A DNA stretch of 33,044 nt, from the NCBI GenBank assembly GCA_021782135.1, contig JAJXVM010000004.1:1-33044 (forward strand). Reading direction: 5' to 3'. Source of the DNA: Myxococcales bacterium (GTDB lineage Bacteria > Myxococcota > Myxococcia > Myxococcales > Anaeromyxobacteraceae). Both the position numbers and the translations under genes were made by a program. The notes under the pieces are model-generated. The model was not told where the DNA came from. It made no database searches and saw only the letters and a list, made by a program, of their open reading frames with translations. Below, piece after piece: positions 10,168 to 17,372 of the stretch (position 1 is the first letter of the stretch; every line of letters starts with the position of its first letter).

Positions 10168-10195
10168 CGAAGCTGGGGGCTTTCACCCAGCTTCG
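10168..10195 (+). promoter_or_regulatory. 10-bp inverted repeat upstream of the sigma-54 element (candidate activator site)
   Basis: CGAAGCTGGG and CCCAGCTTCG form a perfect inverted repeat with an 8-nt spacer, centred about 75 bp before the predicted transcription start of the OmcS-like gene. Sigma-54 promoters need an enhancer-binding protein at upstream dyad sites, so this is a candidate; alternatively it is an RNA hairpin. The remaining gap sequence, 9892-10167, shows no gene and only a loose 7-bp repeat pair (GTGGTTG at 9926, CAACCAC at 9962). Confidence 0.35.
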
Positions 10196-10230
10196 ATCGG
10201 GAAAAACCGAGCGTTTACAGCGGCTCCGAG

Positions 10231-10246
10231 TGGCGCGCAGGATGCA
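10231..10246 (+). promoter_or_regulatory. Sigma-54 (RpoN) -24/-12 promoter of the OmcS-like gene
   Basis: TGGCGCGCAGGATGCA matches the RpoN consensus TGGCACG-N4-TTGCA at all but two positions, with the required GG-N10-GC spacing (GG 10232-10233, GC 10244-10245). The expected start is near 10257, leaving a leader of about 76 nt. The sequence is almost identical to the element at 17290 in the same locus, which argues against chance. Confidence 0.65.
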
Positions 10247-10260
10247 ACGTGCTGCGGCGT

Positions 10261-10303
10261 CGCGTCGCTCCGGTTCTCCCAGGAACACCGCCGGAGCGAC
10301 GCG
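10261..10303 (+). other. 13-bp stem-loop at the predicted 5' end of the OmcS-like mRNA
   Basis: CGCGTCGCTCCGG (10261-10273) pairs perfectly with CCGGAGCGACGCG (10291-10303) around a 17-nt loop. It starts about 4 nt after the predicted transcription start. A run of A, not T, follows, so it is not a plus-strand intrinsic terminator. A 5'-terminal hairpin that stabilises an abundant mRNA is the simplest reading. Confidence 0.6.
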
Positions 10304-10332
10304 AAAAACCGCAGCTTGGAGGATCAACCACA

Positions 10333-11745
10333 ATGAAGGCGCTCAGATACGCAGTCGCCGTGGTCGCCTCGCTTGCCTTCGGCAATGCGTGGGCGTTCCA
10401 CGATGGCGGCGTCGCTTACTGCGATGGCTGCCACTCGATGCACAACTCGTCGGGCAACAAGTTCATGTCGGGCGGCCGGAACACCGGCCTCACCGGCTGG
10501 AACGCGCTCGGCGCGGCTTCCACCACCCAGTTCCAGGGCAACAAGTTCCTGCTCCAGGGCTCGGACGACAGCTCGACCTGCCTCAACTGCCACGCCGCCG
10601 CCGACAAGGCGCCCAGCGGCTACCACGTGATGACCTTCCCGGCCCCGGCGGCCGGCACGGCGCCGGTGGAGCGGACCCCGGGCGGCGACTTCGCCTGGCT
10701 GACGGTCTCCACCACCGCGACGGCCAGCTACGGCGCCCCCATCAGCAACAAGGGCGAGCGCCACGGCCACAACGTCGTCGCCCAGGACTACGGCCTGGTC
10801 GCCGACAGCACCCTGCTCACCGCTCCGGGCGGCCAGTATGACGCCACCAAGCTGAGCTGCGCCTCCTGCCACGACCCGCACAGCCGCGCCCGCGTGGTCG
10901 ACGCCAACGGGACGATCGCCTACCCGTCGCTCCCGAACGGCTCCACTCCCGGCAGCAACGTCCTGCCCATCGGCAGCTCCGGCTCCTACGGCGCCACCGC
11001 GAGCGGCAGCGAGGCCGTGGGCGTGTACCGCCTCCTCGGCGGCGCGAACTACTCGCAGATGTCCTACACCAACCCGCTGCCCTTCAACGCCAACCCGCCG
11101 ATCGCGGTGGCTCCGTCGACCTACAACCGGTCTGAGAGCGTGACCGAGACCCGCGTGGCCTACGGCCAGGGCATGTCCGAGTGGTGCTCCAACTGCCACC
11201 GCTCGATCCACAACGACAACACCAACACCTCCAACACCGCGCTCATCCACCCGGCCGGCAACGGCGCCAAGCTGACCGCCACCGCCAACGACCTGGCCGG
11301 CAACGCCAACGGCACCACCATCGCCGCCATCTACAATGCGTACGTCGCCTCGGGCAACCTGACCAACACCCAGGCCTCGTCCTACACCTCCCTCGTCCCG
11401 TACGAGGAGGGCACCAACGTGATCGCCACCCTGGCCGGCCACGCGGTGAACGATGGCTCGCAGAAGAGCGGCCCGCAGACCGGCAGCGAGAACGTGATGT
11501 GCCTCTCCTGCCACCGCGCGCACGCTTCCGGTTGGTCCAGCATGACCCGCTGGAACAACCAGGCCGAGTTCATCACCATCGGCGGCGCCTACCCCGGCAC
11601 CGACGCGACCGGCGAGGGCACCTACGGCCAGTACAACCTGGGCTACACCACGGTTCAGGTCACGGCGGCCCTCTACGATCGCCCGGCGACCAACTTTGCC
11701 TACGCGCAGCGGTCCCTCTGCAACAAGTGCCACGCCAAGGATTAA
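10333..11745 (+). CDS. omcS-like: OmcS-like hexaheme c-type cytochrome, probable extracellular nanowire subunit
   Basis: 470 residues. The signal peptide ends at AWA, giving a mature N-terminus FHDGGVAYCDGCHSMHNS that aligns without gaps with my recollection of mature Geobacter OmcS. Six CXXCH motifs are present (CDGCH, CLNCH, CASCH, CSNCH, CLSCH, CNKCH). Shared blocks include YGQGMSEWC.NCH, HPAGNGAK, CLSCHRAHASG..SMTR and a final LCNKCHAKD. Distal His candidates are kept (FH, SMH, YH, GHN, DPH, SIH, GHA, RAH), including His16 of the mature chain, which in OmcS ligates a heme of the neighbouring subunit. It is about 40 residues longer than OmcS. ATG 10333 has GGAGG 11 nt upstream; the track start at 10249 precedes the predicted transcription start. 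A sigma-54 element lies upstream and a strong terminator downstream, so it is probably monocistronic. Confidence 0.93.
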   Translation: MKALRYAVAVVASLAFGNAWAFHDGGVAYCDGCHSMHNSSGNKFMSGGRNTGLTGWNALGAASTTQFQGNKFLLQGSDDSSTCLNCHAAADKAPSGYHVMTFPAPAAGTAPVERTPGGDFAWLTVSTTATASYGAPISNKGERHGHNVVAQDYGLVADSTLLTAPGGQYDATKLSCASCHDPHSRARVVDANGTIAYPSLPNGSTPGSNVLPIGSSGSYGATASGSEAVGVYRLLGGANYSQMSYTNPLPFNANPPIAVAPSTYNRSESVTETRVAYGQGMSEWCSNCHRSIHNDNTNTSNTALIHPAGNGAKLTATANDLAGNANGTTIAAIYNAYVASGNLTNTQASSYTSLVPYEEGTNVIATLAGHAVNDGSQKSGPQTGSENVMCLSCHRAHASGWSSMTRWNNQAEFITIGGAYPGTDATGEGTYGQYNLGYTTVQVTAALYDRPATNFAYAQRSLCNKCHAKD

Positions 11746-11773
11746 CGCGCGGTACGTAGTCGGTTGACGGGGA

Positions 11774-11808
11774 GGGGGGTCGCGACGTTGCGGCCCCCCT
11801 TTTCCTTT
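11774..11808 (+). terminator. Intrinsic terminator after the OmcS-like gene
   Basis: GGGGGGTCGC and GCGGCCCCCC form a 10-bp stem with one G-U pair and a GACGTT loop, followed by TTTTCCTTT. It begins 28 nt after the stop codon. It would end most transcripts and set the barrel operon at a lower level unless that has its own promoter. Confidence 0.85.
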
Positions 11809-11834
11809 GCGCCTGACACGAGGAGATACGGAAA

Positions 11835-13244
11835 GTGAAACTCGCGCGCCTGTGGCTCCTCGCCTTTCTGCTGTCCGGCTGTGGTCTCCTCACTCCGCGC
11901 CCGAGCGGCCGTCCGCCGCTGACGGATCAGGGCGCGCTCTTCCTCTATCTCGAGCCCTGGCCCGACGGCGCCGGCCGGCTCTCCGTCACGCTCTCGTCGG
12001 TGACCGCGGTGCGCTCGGACGGCGTGCCGGTTCCGCTGGAGCTCGCCCTGACCGACCTCCCCGGCCCGGACGCGAAGCGCCAGCGGCTGCTCGCGTCGGC
12101 GCAGCTGCCGCCTGGCGCCTACCGCGGCCTGGAGGTCACGGCGGCCCGGGCCCGGGTGATCGGCGGCGAGGGCCCGGCGGACCTGCTGATCGGCAAGGAG
12201 CCGACCTCGCTGGAGGCGCCCTTCGAGATCGCCGCCGGCCAGGCCAAGGTGCTCACGCTGACGCTCCGGTACGAGGCCTCCCTCCCCGCGGGCGTGACCT
12301 TCGTCCCCCGGTTCCTGGTCGGGACCCCGCCGCGCCCGCCGCCCATCCTGTACGGCTTCTGCTCCAACACCAACGAGAACACCCTGACGCTCTTCGAGCG
12401 CCGCCAGCACGAGGTCTTCCGGGTGCTGGCCACCGGGCGGGCGCCCCGCGGGCTCGCCCTGGGGAGCCCCCCCAGCACGCGCCTCTTCGTCGCGGTGGAG
12501 CGCGAGGACGAGATCCAGCCGTTCGAGATCACCGGCGACCTGCCGCTCCCGCCGCTCAAGCTGGTCCCCGGGGACCGGCCCTGGGAGGTGGCGCTCTCGC
12601 CGGACGCCCGGACCCTGCTGGTGCTGAACAACGGCTCCAACTCGCTCGCCTTCCTCGACGCCGCGAGCGGCGCCGAGCGCGGGCGGGTCGCGGTGGGCAT
12701 CTCGCCGATCTCGCTCCTCGTCGATCGCTCCTGGCGCCGCGCCTACGTCCTCAACGACGTGTCCAGCAGCATCACGGTGGTCGACCTGGCCACCCGCAAG
12801 GTGTTCGGCTCGATCCCCACCGGCGCCGGACCGCTCCGGGCGCAGCTCAACCGCGCCGGGGACAAGCTGTACGTGATCGCCTCCGGCTCTCCGCAGCTGC
12901 AGGTCTTCTCGGTCCCGGCGTTCACCATGACCAGCCAGATCACCATCGGGCTGGGCGCCACGGCGCTGAAGGTCGATCCGCGCACCGACCTGGTCTACGT
13001 GGCCAAGCAGGGCGAGCACCGGGTCTACGTCTACGACTCCTTCTCGCTCATCCCCATCGACTCGATCGACCTGCCGGGAGACGCCAGCTGGTTCGCCATC
13101 GACGACACCGAGAACGCCCTTCTCGCGCTCATGCCCTCCCTGCGCGGGGTGGCGGCCGTGGATCTCGCCAGCCACCGGGTGCTGGGCGTGATCCCGGTGG
13201 GGGACGAGCCGTACGAGGTCACGGTCGCCGACGAGAGGTACTGA
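11835..13244 (+). CDS. Beta-propeller lipoprotein (YVTN-type) with N-terminal beta-sandwich domain
   Basis: 469 residues starting at GTG with GAGGAG about 10 nt upstream. The lipobox LLSGC near residue 16 predicts a lipid-anchored protein. Residues about 30-165 (ALFLYLEPWPDG, LSSVTAVRSDGVPVPLEL, LPPGAYRGLEVTAARARV) resemble a DUF4382-type beta-sandwich. From about 175 there are 40-residue YVTN-like blades: PWEVALSPDARTLLVLNNGS, AYVLNDVSSSITVVDLATRKV, GDKLYVIASGSPQLQVFSV, LVYVAKQGEHRVYVYDS. No heme motif is present. It is the first gene behind the terminator and is followed after 7 bp by the barrel gene, so it probably sits at the outer membrane with it. Function inferred as an assembly or surface-attachment factor. 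Confidence 0.8.
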   Translation: MKLARLWLLAFLLSGCGLLTPRPSGRPPLTDQGALFLYLEPWPDGAGRLSVTLSSVTAVRSDGVPVPLELALTDLPGPDAKRQRLLASAQLPPGAYRGLEVTAARARVIGGEGPADLLIGKEPTSLEAPFEIAAGQAKVLTLTLRYEASLPAGVTFVPRFLVGTPPRPPPILYGFCSNTNENTLTLFERRQHEVFRVLATGRAPRGLALGSPPSTRLFVAVEREDEIQPFEITGDLPLPPLKLVPGDRPWEVALSPDARTLLVLNNGSNSLAFLDAASGAERGRVAVGISPISLLVDRSWRRAYVLNDVSSSITVVDLATRKVFGSIPTGAGPLRAQLNRAGDKLYVIASGSPQLQVFSVPAFTMTSQITIGLGATALKVDPRTDLVYVAKQGEHRVYVYDSFSLIPIDSIDLPGDASWFAIDDTENALLALMPSLRGVAAVDLASHRVLGVIPVGDEPYEVTVADERY

Positions 13245-13251
13245 GAGGCTC

Positions 13252-15447
13252 GTGATTCACCGGCGCCCAGGTCCGCTCGTCGCGCTGGCGCTGGCTCTGG
13301 CGCCCTCCGCCGCGCTGGCCGACGGGATCTCGGCCTACCTGCAGCCCGAGTACGATCACGTGGACACGCGCAGCACCGACAGCACCGGCCGGACCACCCA
13401 GTCGTCCAGCGACGAGCTCCTCCAGCAGTACGTGCTCGGCCTGTCCCAGACGCTGGCGCCCCTGCTGCACTTCGACGCCAACGGGACCTTCAACGACCAG
13501 CGGGCCTGGACCACCCAGGATCAGGTGCCCTCCCGGTCCGACTCCTGGTCGGGCTCCGGCAGCGCGCGGCTCCACATCGGGCCCCCCGTGCTCGGCGGGG
13601 ATCTCAGCTACCAGCGCTCGGAGGACTCGACCGGGAGCTCCCTCAGCCCCGCCACCCTCCACGAGGTGAACGAAGCCTACAGCCTGCACCTCGGCTGGCA
13701 CCCGGCCGACATGCCCGACCTCGACGTGCTCGCGACGCGAGGGGACAACTACGACGTGGGCAAGCAGTACATGGACGTGGTCAGCGACGACGTGCTCACC
13801 ACCCTGACCTACAACGGCTGGAAGCAGCTGCGGGTCCAGTACAGCGTGGAGTACCAGAAGGTCGCCGACGAGCTGCACGCCTCGACCACCACCAGCCTCC
13901 TCAACGCCGGGCGGCTCAGCTACGCCGACAGCTTCGACGGCGGGCGCACCAGCGTGCAGGCCAACTACGACTTCATGAACCGGCTCGCGGACACCTCGAC
14001 CGCGGGGGTGGGGGGCATGGTGTCGACGCAGCAGCTCCCCGCGGCGGGGCTCTCGCTGGTGGACCAGCCGACGACCCTGCCGCAGACCGACACCCTCCAG
14101 CAGAACGGGCTGCTGGTGGACGGCAAGACCGACGTCTCCGCCGGCATCAACCTGGGCTGGTCGATCGGGCTCGCCGGCGACACCAACGCCCGCGAGCTCG
14201 GGGTCCAGTTCTCGGACCCGACCACCCAGCTCAACACCGTCTACGTCTACGTCTCGCAGACCTTGCCGCTCGACGTCTCGTCGGCCTTCACCTTCACCGC
14301 CTGGACCAGCGACGACAACGTCAACTGGACCTCGGTCCCGCTCGCCGCGGCGACGGTCTTCAACACCCTCCTGCGCCGCTTCGAGGTCACCCTCGCCAAG
14401 GTCCAGGCCCGGTACGTGAAGCTGATCACCTACCCCATCGCGCCCGCGGTCAGCACCGACCGCCGCTACTCCGACATCTTCGTGACCGAGCTGCAGACCT
14501 ACCTGGTGGTCCCGGCGGAGTCGGTCCGCGGGCGGAGCTCCCTCACCTCGCAGGACGTCTCGGTCGCCCTGCGCCGGCAGCTCTTCTCCGAGCCGCTGGT
14601 GGCCTACGACTTCGCGGCGAACGGCTCCTACAGCGCCGGGAACGCCTCCTACACCATCCAGAACGGGGTCAGCTTCGACAAGGCGCTCGAGTCCTGGCTG
14701 CGGCTCTCCTCCCGCTTCGCCCGGATGGACTCGGGGATCCGGAACGAGGCCGGGCCGTCGGAGCACAACGGCGCCTGGCAGTACTCGGCCTCGCTGGTGA
14801 GCCGCCCCCTGGACACGCTCACCCAGTCCTTCACCTACAACGGGCAGCTCGCGCAGGACGTGCACGGCTCCTCGGCGTTCAACGCGGTCACCTTCGTGAA
14901 CCGTGCCTCGCTGTACCGCGGGGTGGACTTCCTCGTGTCCGCCGGCTACACGCAGAACTACCTCTCGAGCGGGGCGGTCTCGAGCGGGCCGCAGGTCGTG
15001 GCCACCGCCTCGCTGACGCCGAACAAGGTGGTCACGCTCTCGTCCACCTACACCTACTCCGGCCTCCACCAGGTCGGCGGCGGGCTGCCGGAGAGCGAAC
15101 TGGACGACGAGCGGCTCGACGGCTCGGTCTCGATCACTCCGTTCCGCGCCCTCTTCCTGTCGGCCTCGGTGCAGCGGGTGATCAAGGGCGCGCGCCCGAC
15201 CACGCTCGCCAGCGCGAGCGCCTCGTTCACGCCGTTCCCCGACGGGGACCTGCTGCTCCGCTCCTCGTACACCGACTCCCTCGACACCTCGCTCGACGCC
15301 CGGACGCAGCTCGGCACCGCCGGGCTGCGCTGGACGATCTCCACCCACGCCTACGTCGACGTAAACTACACGCTGCTCGACGCGGCCGCCCCCGAAGGCA
15401 CGACGCAGACCAAGACCTTCACGGCCAGCCTGTCCGTGCAGCTCTGA
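13252..15447 (+). CDS. Outer-membrane beta-barrel protein, candidate electron-conduit porin, with galactose-binding-like insert
   Basis: 731 residues. The signal peptide ends at ALA-DG. Most of the mature chain alternates hydrophobic and polar residues in amphipathic strands rich in Tyr/Ser/Thr (LLHFDANGTFNDQ, LRVQYSVEYQKV, FLVSAGYTQNYL, VVTLSSTYTYSGL), and the C-terminus YVDVNYTLL...FTASLSVQL ends like a barrel strand. Residues about 270-420 differ: TVYVYVSQ, FTFTAWTSDDNVNWTSV, RFEVTLAKVQARYVKLITYP and FVTELQTYL resemble an F5/8-type (discoidin, galactose-binding-like) domain, probably exposed. It has no CXXCH. Its place among multiheme cytochromes suggests the barrel of a porin-cytochrome conduit. 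The gene overlaps no neighbour: it starts 7 bp after the propeller lipoprotein and ends 9 bp before the next. Confidence 0.78.
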   Translation: MIHRRPGPLVALALALAPSAALADGISAYLQPEYDHVDTRSTDSTGRTTQSSSDELLQQYVLGLSQTLAPLLHFDANGTFNDQRAWTTQDQVPSRSDSWSGSGSARLHIGPPVLGGDLSYQRSEDSTGSSLSPATLHEVNEAYSLHLGWHPADMPDLDVLATRGDNYDVGKQYMDVVSDDVLTTLTYNGWKQLRVQYSVEYQKVADELHASTTTSLLNAGRLSYADSFDGGRTSVQANYDFMNRLADTSTAGVGGMVSTQQLPAAGLSLVDQPTTLPQTDTLQQNGLLVDGKTDVSAGINLGWSIGLAGDTNARELGVQFSDPTTQLNTVYVYVSQTLPLDVSSAFTFTAWTSDDNVNWTSVPLAAATVFNTLLRRFEVTLAKVQARYVKLITYPIAPAVSTDRRYSDIFVTELQTYLVVPAESVRGRSSLTSQDVSVALRRQLFSEPLVAYDFAANGSYSAGNASYTIQNGVSFDKALESWLRLSSRFARMDSGIRNEAGPSEHNGAWQYSASLVSRPLDTLTQSFTYNGQLAQDVHGSSAFNAVTFVNRASLYRGVDFLVSAGYTQNYLSSGAVSSGPQVVATASLTPNKVVTLSSTYTYSGLHQVGGGLPESELDDERLDGSVSITPFRALFLSASVQRVIKGARPTTLASASASFTPFPDGDLLLRSSYTDSLDTSLDARTQLGTAGLRWTISTHAYVDVNYTLLDAAAPEGTTQTKTFTASLSVQL

Positions 15448-15456
15448 AGAGGAACC

Positions 15457-16029
15457 ATGCGAGCTCGCCCGTCCCATCTCCTGGTCGTCGCGGCGCTGGC
15501 GCTCCTGGCCGGTTGCGCCGGCAGCGGCGGCAACTACCACGACCCCAACATGGACTTCGGCTCGGTGAAGACGGTCGCGGTGCTCCCGTTCACCAACCTG
15601 TCCCGCGACTCCGCCGGGGCCGAGCGGGTGCGCGACGTCTTCGTCAACATGCTGCTCGCCAGCGGGTCGATCTACGTCCTGCCGAACGGCGAGGTGGCGC
15701 GCGGCCTGAACCGCCTCGGCGTGCAGAACGCCGCCAACCCCAGCGTGGAGGAGCTGACGAAGCTGGGGAGCTTCCTTAAGTGCGACGCGATCATCGGGGG
15801 GGTGGTCAAGGAGTACGGCGAGGTCCACTCGGGCAACGCCGCCGCCAACGTGGTCTCGGCGAGCGTGCAGATGTTCGAGTCGGCGAGCGGCCGGGTGATC
15901 TGGTCGGCGTCGTCCACCAAGGGCGGCATCTCGCTCACGGACCGGATGTTCGGCGGGGGCGGGGTGCCGGCGAACGACGTGACGGAGTCCCTCGTCAATG
16001 ACCTGCTGGACCGGCTCTTCAAGCAGTAG
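15457..16029 (+). CDS. GNA1162/CsgG-like outer-membrane lipoprotein
   Basis: 190 residues with GAGG just upstream of the ATG and a clear lipobox, LLAGC, near residue 20. The mature part VKTVAVLPFTNLSRDSAGAERVRDVF, LPNGEVARGLNRLGV, LGSFLKCDAIIGGVVKEYGE and SASVQMFESASGRVIWSAS follows the GNA1162 (DUF799) / CsgG / LpoB-type pattern: an opening VLPF.N strand, a helix, and a D.II.G...Y hairpin. CsgG forms the outer-membrane channel that exports curli subunits; GNA1162 proteins are related by fold, but their role is not established. The next gene overlaps its 3' end by 32 nt and encodes two more domains of this general type. Confidence 0.75.
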   Translation: MRARPSHLLVVAALALLAGCAGSGGNYHDPNMDFGSVKTVAVLPFTNLSRDSAGAERVRDVFVNMLLASGSIYVLPNGEVARGLNRLGVQNAANPSVEELTKLGSFLKCDAIIGGVVKEYGEVHSGNAAANVVSASVQMFESASGRVIWSASSTKGGISLTDRMFGGGGVPANDVTESLVNDLLDRLFKQ

Positions 16030-17170
16030 CCGCGCCGGGCGGGCGGTCGCGCTCGTGCTGACGTCGCTGGTGGCGTGCGCCTCGGCGCGCCCGGCCGGCG
16101 CGCCCGCGGCGTCCGGCGGGGGCGCGAGGGCGTTCCGGGTGGCGGTGCTCCCGGCCGACAGCCTCTCGTCCGGGCCGGTGCCGCTGCGGGCGGTCACCAC
16201 GCAGGTGGAGCGCGCCATGGAGGCGGCCGGCCTGAAGGTGGTCGGCGGAGACGCCGTCGAGGCCTACCTCGAGAACCACCGGCTGCGCTTCACCGGCGGC
16301 GTGGACGGTCCGGCGGCGGCGGCGGCGCGCGGGGAGCTCGGAGTGGACGGGCTGCTCATCACCACCGTCGAGGAGCACGAGCTGGAGGGCCCGCCGCGGC
16401 TGGCGATCACCTTCCGGCTCGTCTCGGCGTCCGAGGACGCGCGCATCCTCTGGACCGACGGCTTCGGCCGCGCCGGCGACGACGCGCCCGGCCTGCTCGG
16501 GCTCGGGGTGGTGCGCGACTACCGCCGCCTCGAGGCGCGGGAGCTGGTCCGCATGGCCCGGTCCCTGACGCTGGCGCTCGACGGCCGTGGCCCGCGCGCG
16601 CCGCCCTGCCCCGCCGAAGGGCGCTTCGAGCCGAGCGTGCTCTACCGCTCCCCGGACTTCCAGCCCGCGGGCAGGTACTCGGTCGCGGTGCTCCCGTTCG
16701 TCAACGAGACGTCGCGGCGCCGGGCCGGCGACCTGCTGGCGCTCGAGCTGACTCGCCAGCTCGCCGGGATCGGGCGGCTGCGGGTGATCGAGCCCGGCGT
16801 CACCCGCGACCGGCTCATCCACTACCGGGTCATCATGGAGGGCGGGGTCTCCCTCGACACGGCCCGGGTGACGCTCGAGACGGTGGGCGCGGACCTGGTG
16901 ATCGCCGGGTACGTGCGCGAGCTGTCGGAGGGCGCCGATCCCTCGCTCGAGTACACCGCGCTCGCGCTCGACCGATCGGGAAAGATGGTCTGGCAGGCCA
17001 CCTCCCACGGCAACGGCTCGGCGGGAGTCTGGTTCTTCGACTGGTCCATGATCGGCTCGGCGAGCCAGCTCGCGTGCCGGTTGGCCCGGGGCTCGGCGGT
17101 GTCTCTCTTCGGAGAGGGCGACACCGGCGGGACGGAGGTGGCGCTGCCGGCGAAGGGGGGGAAGCAATGA
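15998..17170 (+). CDS. Two-domain CsgG/GNA1162-like lipoprotein
   Basis: 390 residues from ATG 15998, which overlaps the previous gene by 32 nt and implies translational coupling. The N-terminus has the lipobox LVAC near residue 25. Two related domains follow. The first, about 45-170, begins FRVAVLPADSLSSG and contains LGVDGLLITTVEEHEL and DARILWTDGF. The second, about 225-370, begins YSVAVLPFVNETSRRRAGDLLALELTRQL and contains LRVIEPGV, VGADLVIAGYVRELSEG and SGKMVWQATSHG. This is the same fold pattern as the neighbouring lipoprotein. There is no membrane span beyond the signal. A downstream in-frame GTG could also be the start. It is the last gene of this unit, since a sigma-54 element begins 120 bp later. 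Confidence 0.65.
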   Translation: MTCWTGSSSSSRAGRAVALVLTSLVACASARPAGAPAASGGGARAFRVAVLPADSLSSGPVPLRAVTTQVERAMEAAGLKVVGGDAVEAYLENHRLRFTGGVDGPAAAAARGELGVDGLLITTVEEHELEGPPRLAITFRLVSASEDARILWTDGFGRAGDDAPGLLGLGVVRDYRRLEARELVRMARSLTLALDGRGPRAPPCPAEGRFEPSVLYRSPDFQPAGRYSVAVLPFVNETSRRRAGDLLALELTRQLAGIGRLRVIEPGVTRDRLIHYRVIMEGGVSLDTARVTLETVGADLVIAGYVRELSEGADPSLEYTALALDRSGKMVWQATSHGNGSAGVWFFDWSMIGSASQLACRLARGSAVSLFGEGDTGGTEVALPAKGGKQ

Positions 17171-17235
17171 TTGCGCAGAATCAACCAGCGCGCCGAGGCC
17201 GCTGCAACTCTTGCGTCCCGCGTTCATGGGCGCCC

Positions 17236-17258
17236 GGCGGAGTTCCGCGCGCTCCGCC
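17236..17258 (+). promoter_or_regulatory. 7-bp inverted repeat upstream of the second sigma-54 element
   Basis: GGCGGAG (17236-17242) and CTCCGCC (17252-17258) flank a 9-nt spacer, centred about 70 bp before the predicted start. The placement resembles the inverted repeat before the first sigma-54 element, but the sequence differs. Candidate activator site, or chance in GC-rich DNA. Confidence 0.22.
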
Positions 17259-17289
17259 AGAATTCGCTGGAACCTCACGCCCCCAACCG

Positions 17290-17305
17290 GGGCACGAGGG
17301 ATGCA
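17290..17305 (+). promoter_or_regulatory. Sigma-54 (RpoN) -24/-12 promoter of the prolyl isomerase-cytochrome operon
   Basis: GGGCACGAGGGATGCA matches TGGCACG-N4-TTGCA with two mismatches and exact GG-N10-GC spacing (GG 17291-17292, GC 17303-17304). The expected start is near 17316, a leader of about 57 nt. The element is nearly the same as that at 10231 (shared GGC.CG..GGATGCAA). It lies inside the track's upstream extension of the isomerase ORF, showing that the extension is non-coding. Confidence 0.68.
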
Positions 17306-17317
17306 AACGTCCATCGG

Positions 17318-17336
17318 GCCACACGAATCGTGTGGC
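17318..17336 (+). other. 8-bp stem-loop at the predicted 5' end of the isomerase-cytochrome mRNA
   Basis: GCCACACG pairs perfectly with CGTGTGGC around AAT. It begins about 2 nt after the predicted sigma-54 start and repeats the arrangement before the OmcS-like gene, although the sequence is different. No T-tract follows. Confidence 0.55.
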
Positions 17337-17372
17337 TGCCGGCGCGAGGCGACCGGCGAAAGGAAGTGGATC

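Noticed and set aside
10261-10303. Intrinsic terminator or attenuator reading of the 13-bp hairpin
   Set aside because: Followed by an A-run rather than T on the plus strand, and no T-run follows it on the minus strand.
9840-10332. GEMM-type c-di-GMP or cGAMP riboswitch before the OmcS-like gene
   Set aside because: Such riboswitches precede cytochrome genes in Geobacter, so I looked for the conserved GCAAA...GGGACGCAAAGCC core; it is absent, and the predicted 76-nt leader is too short.
13219-16218. 999-residue minus-strand ORF over the barrel and GNA1162-like genes
   Set aside because: Low-complexity shadow in a GC-rich region with no signal peptide or motif; plus-strand genes are coherent.
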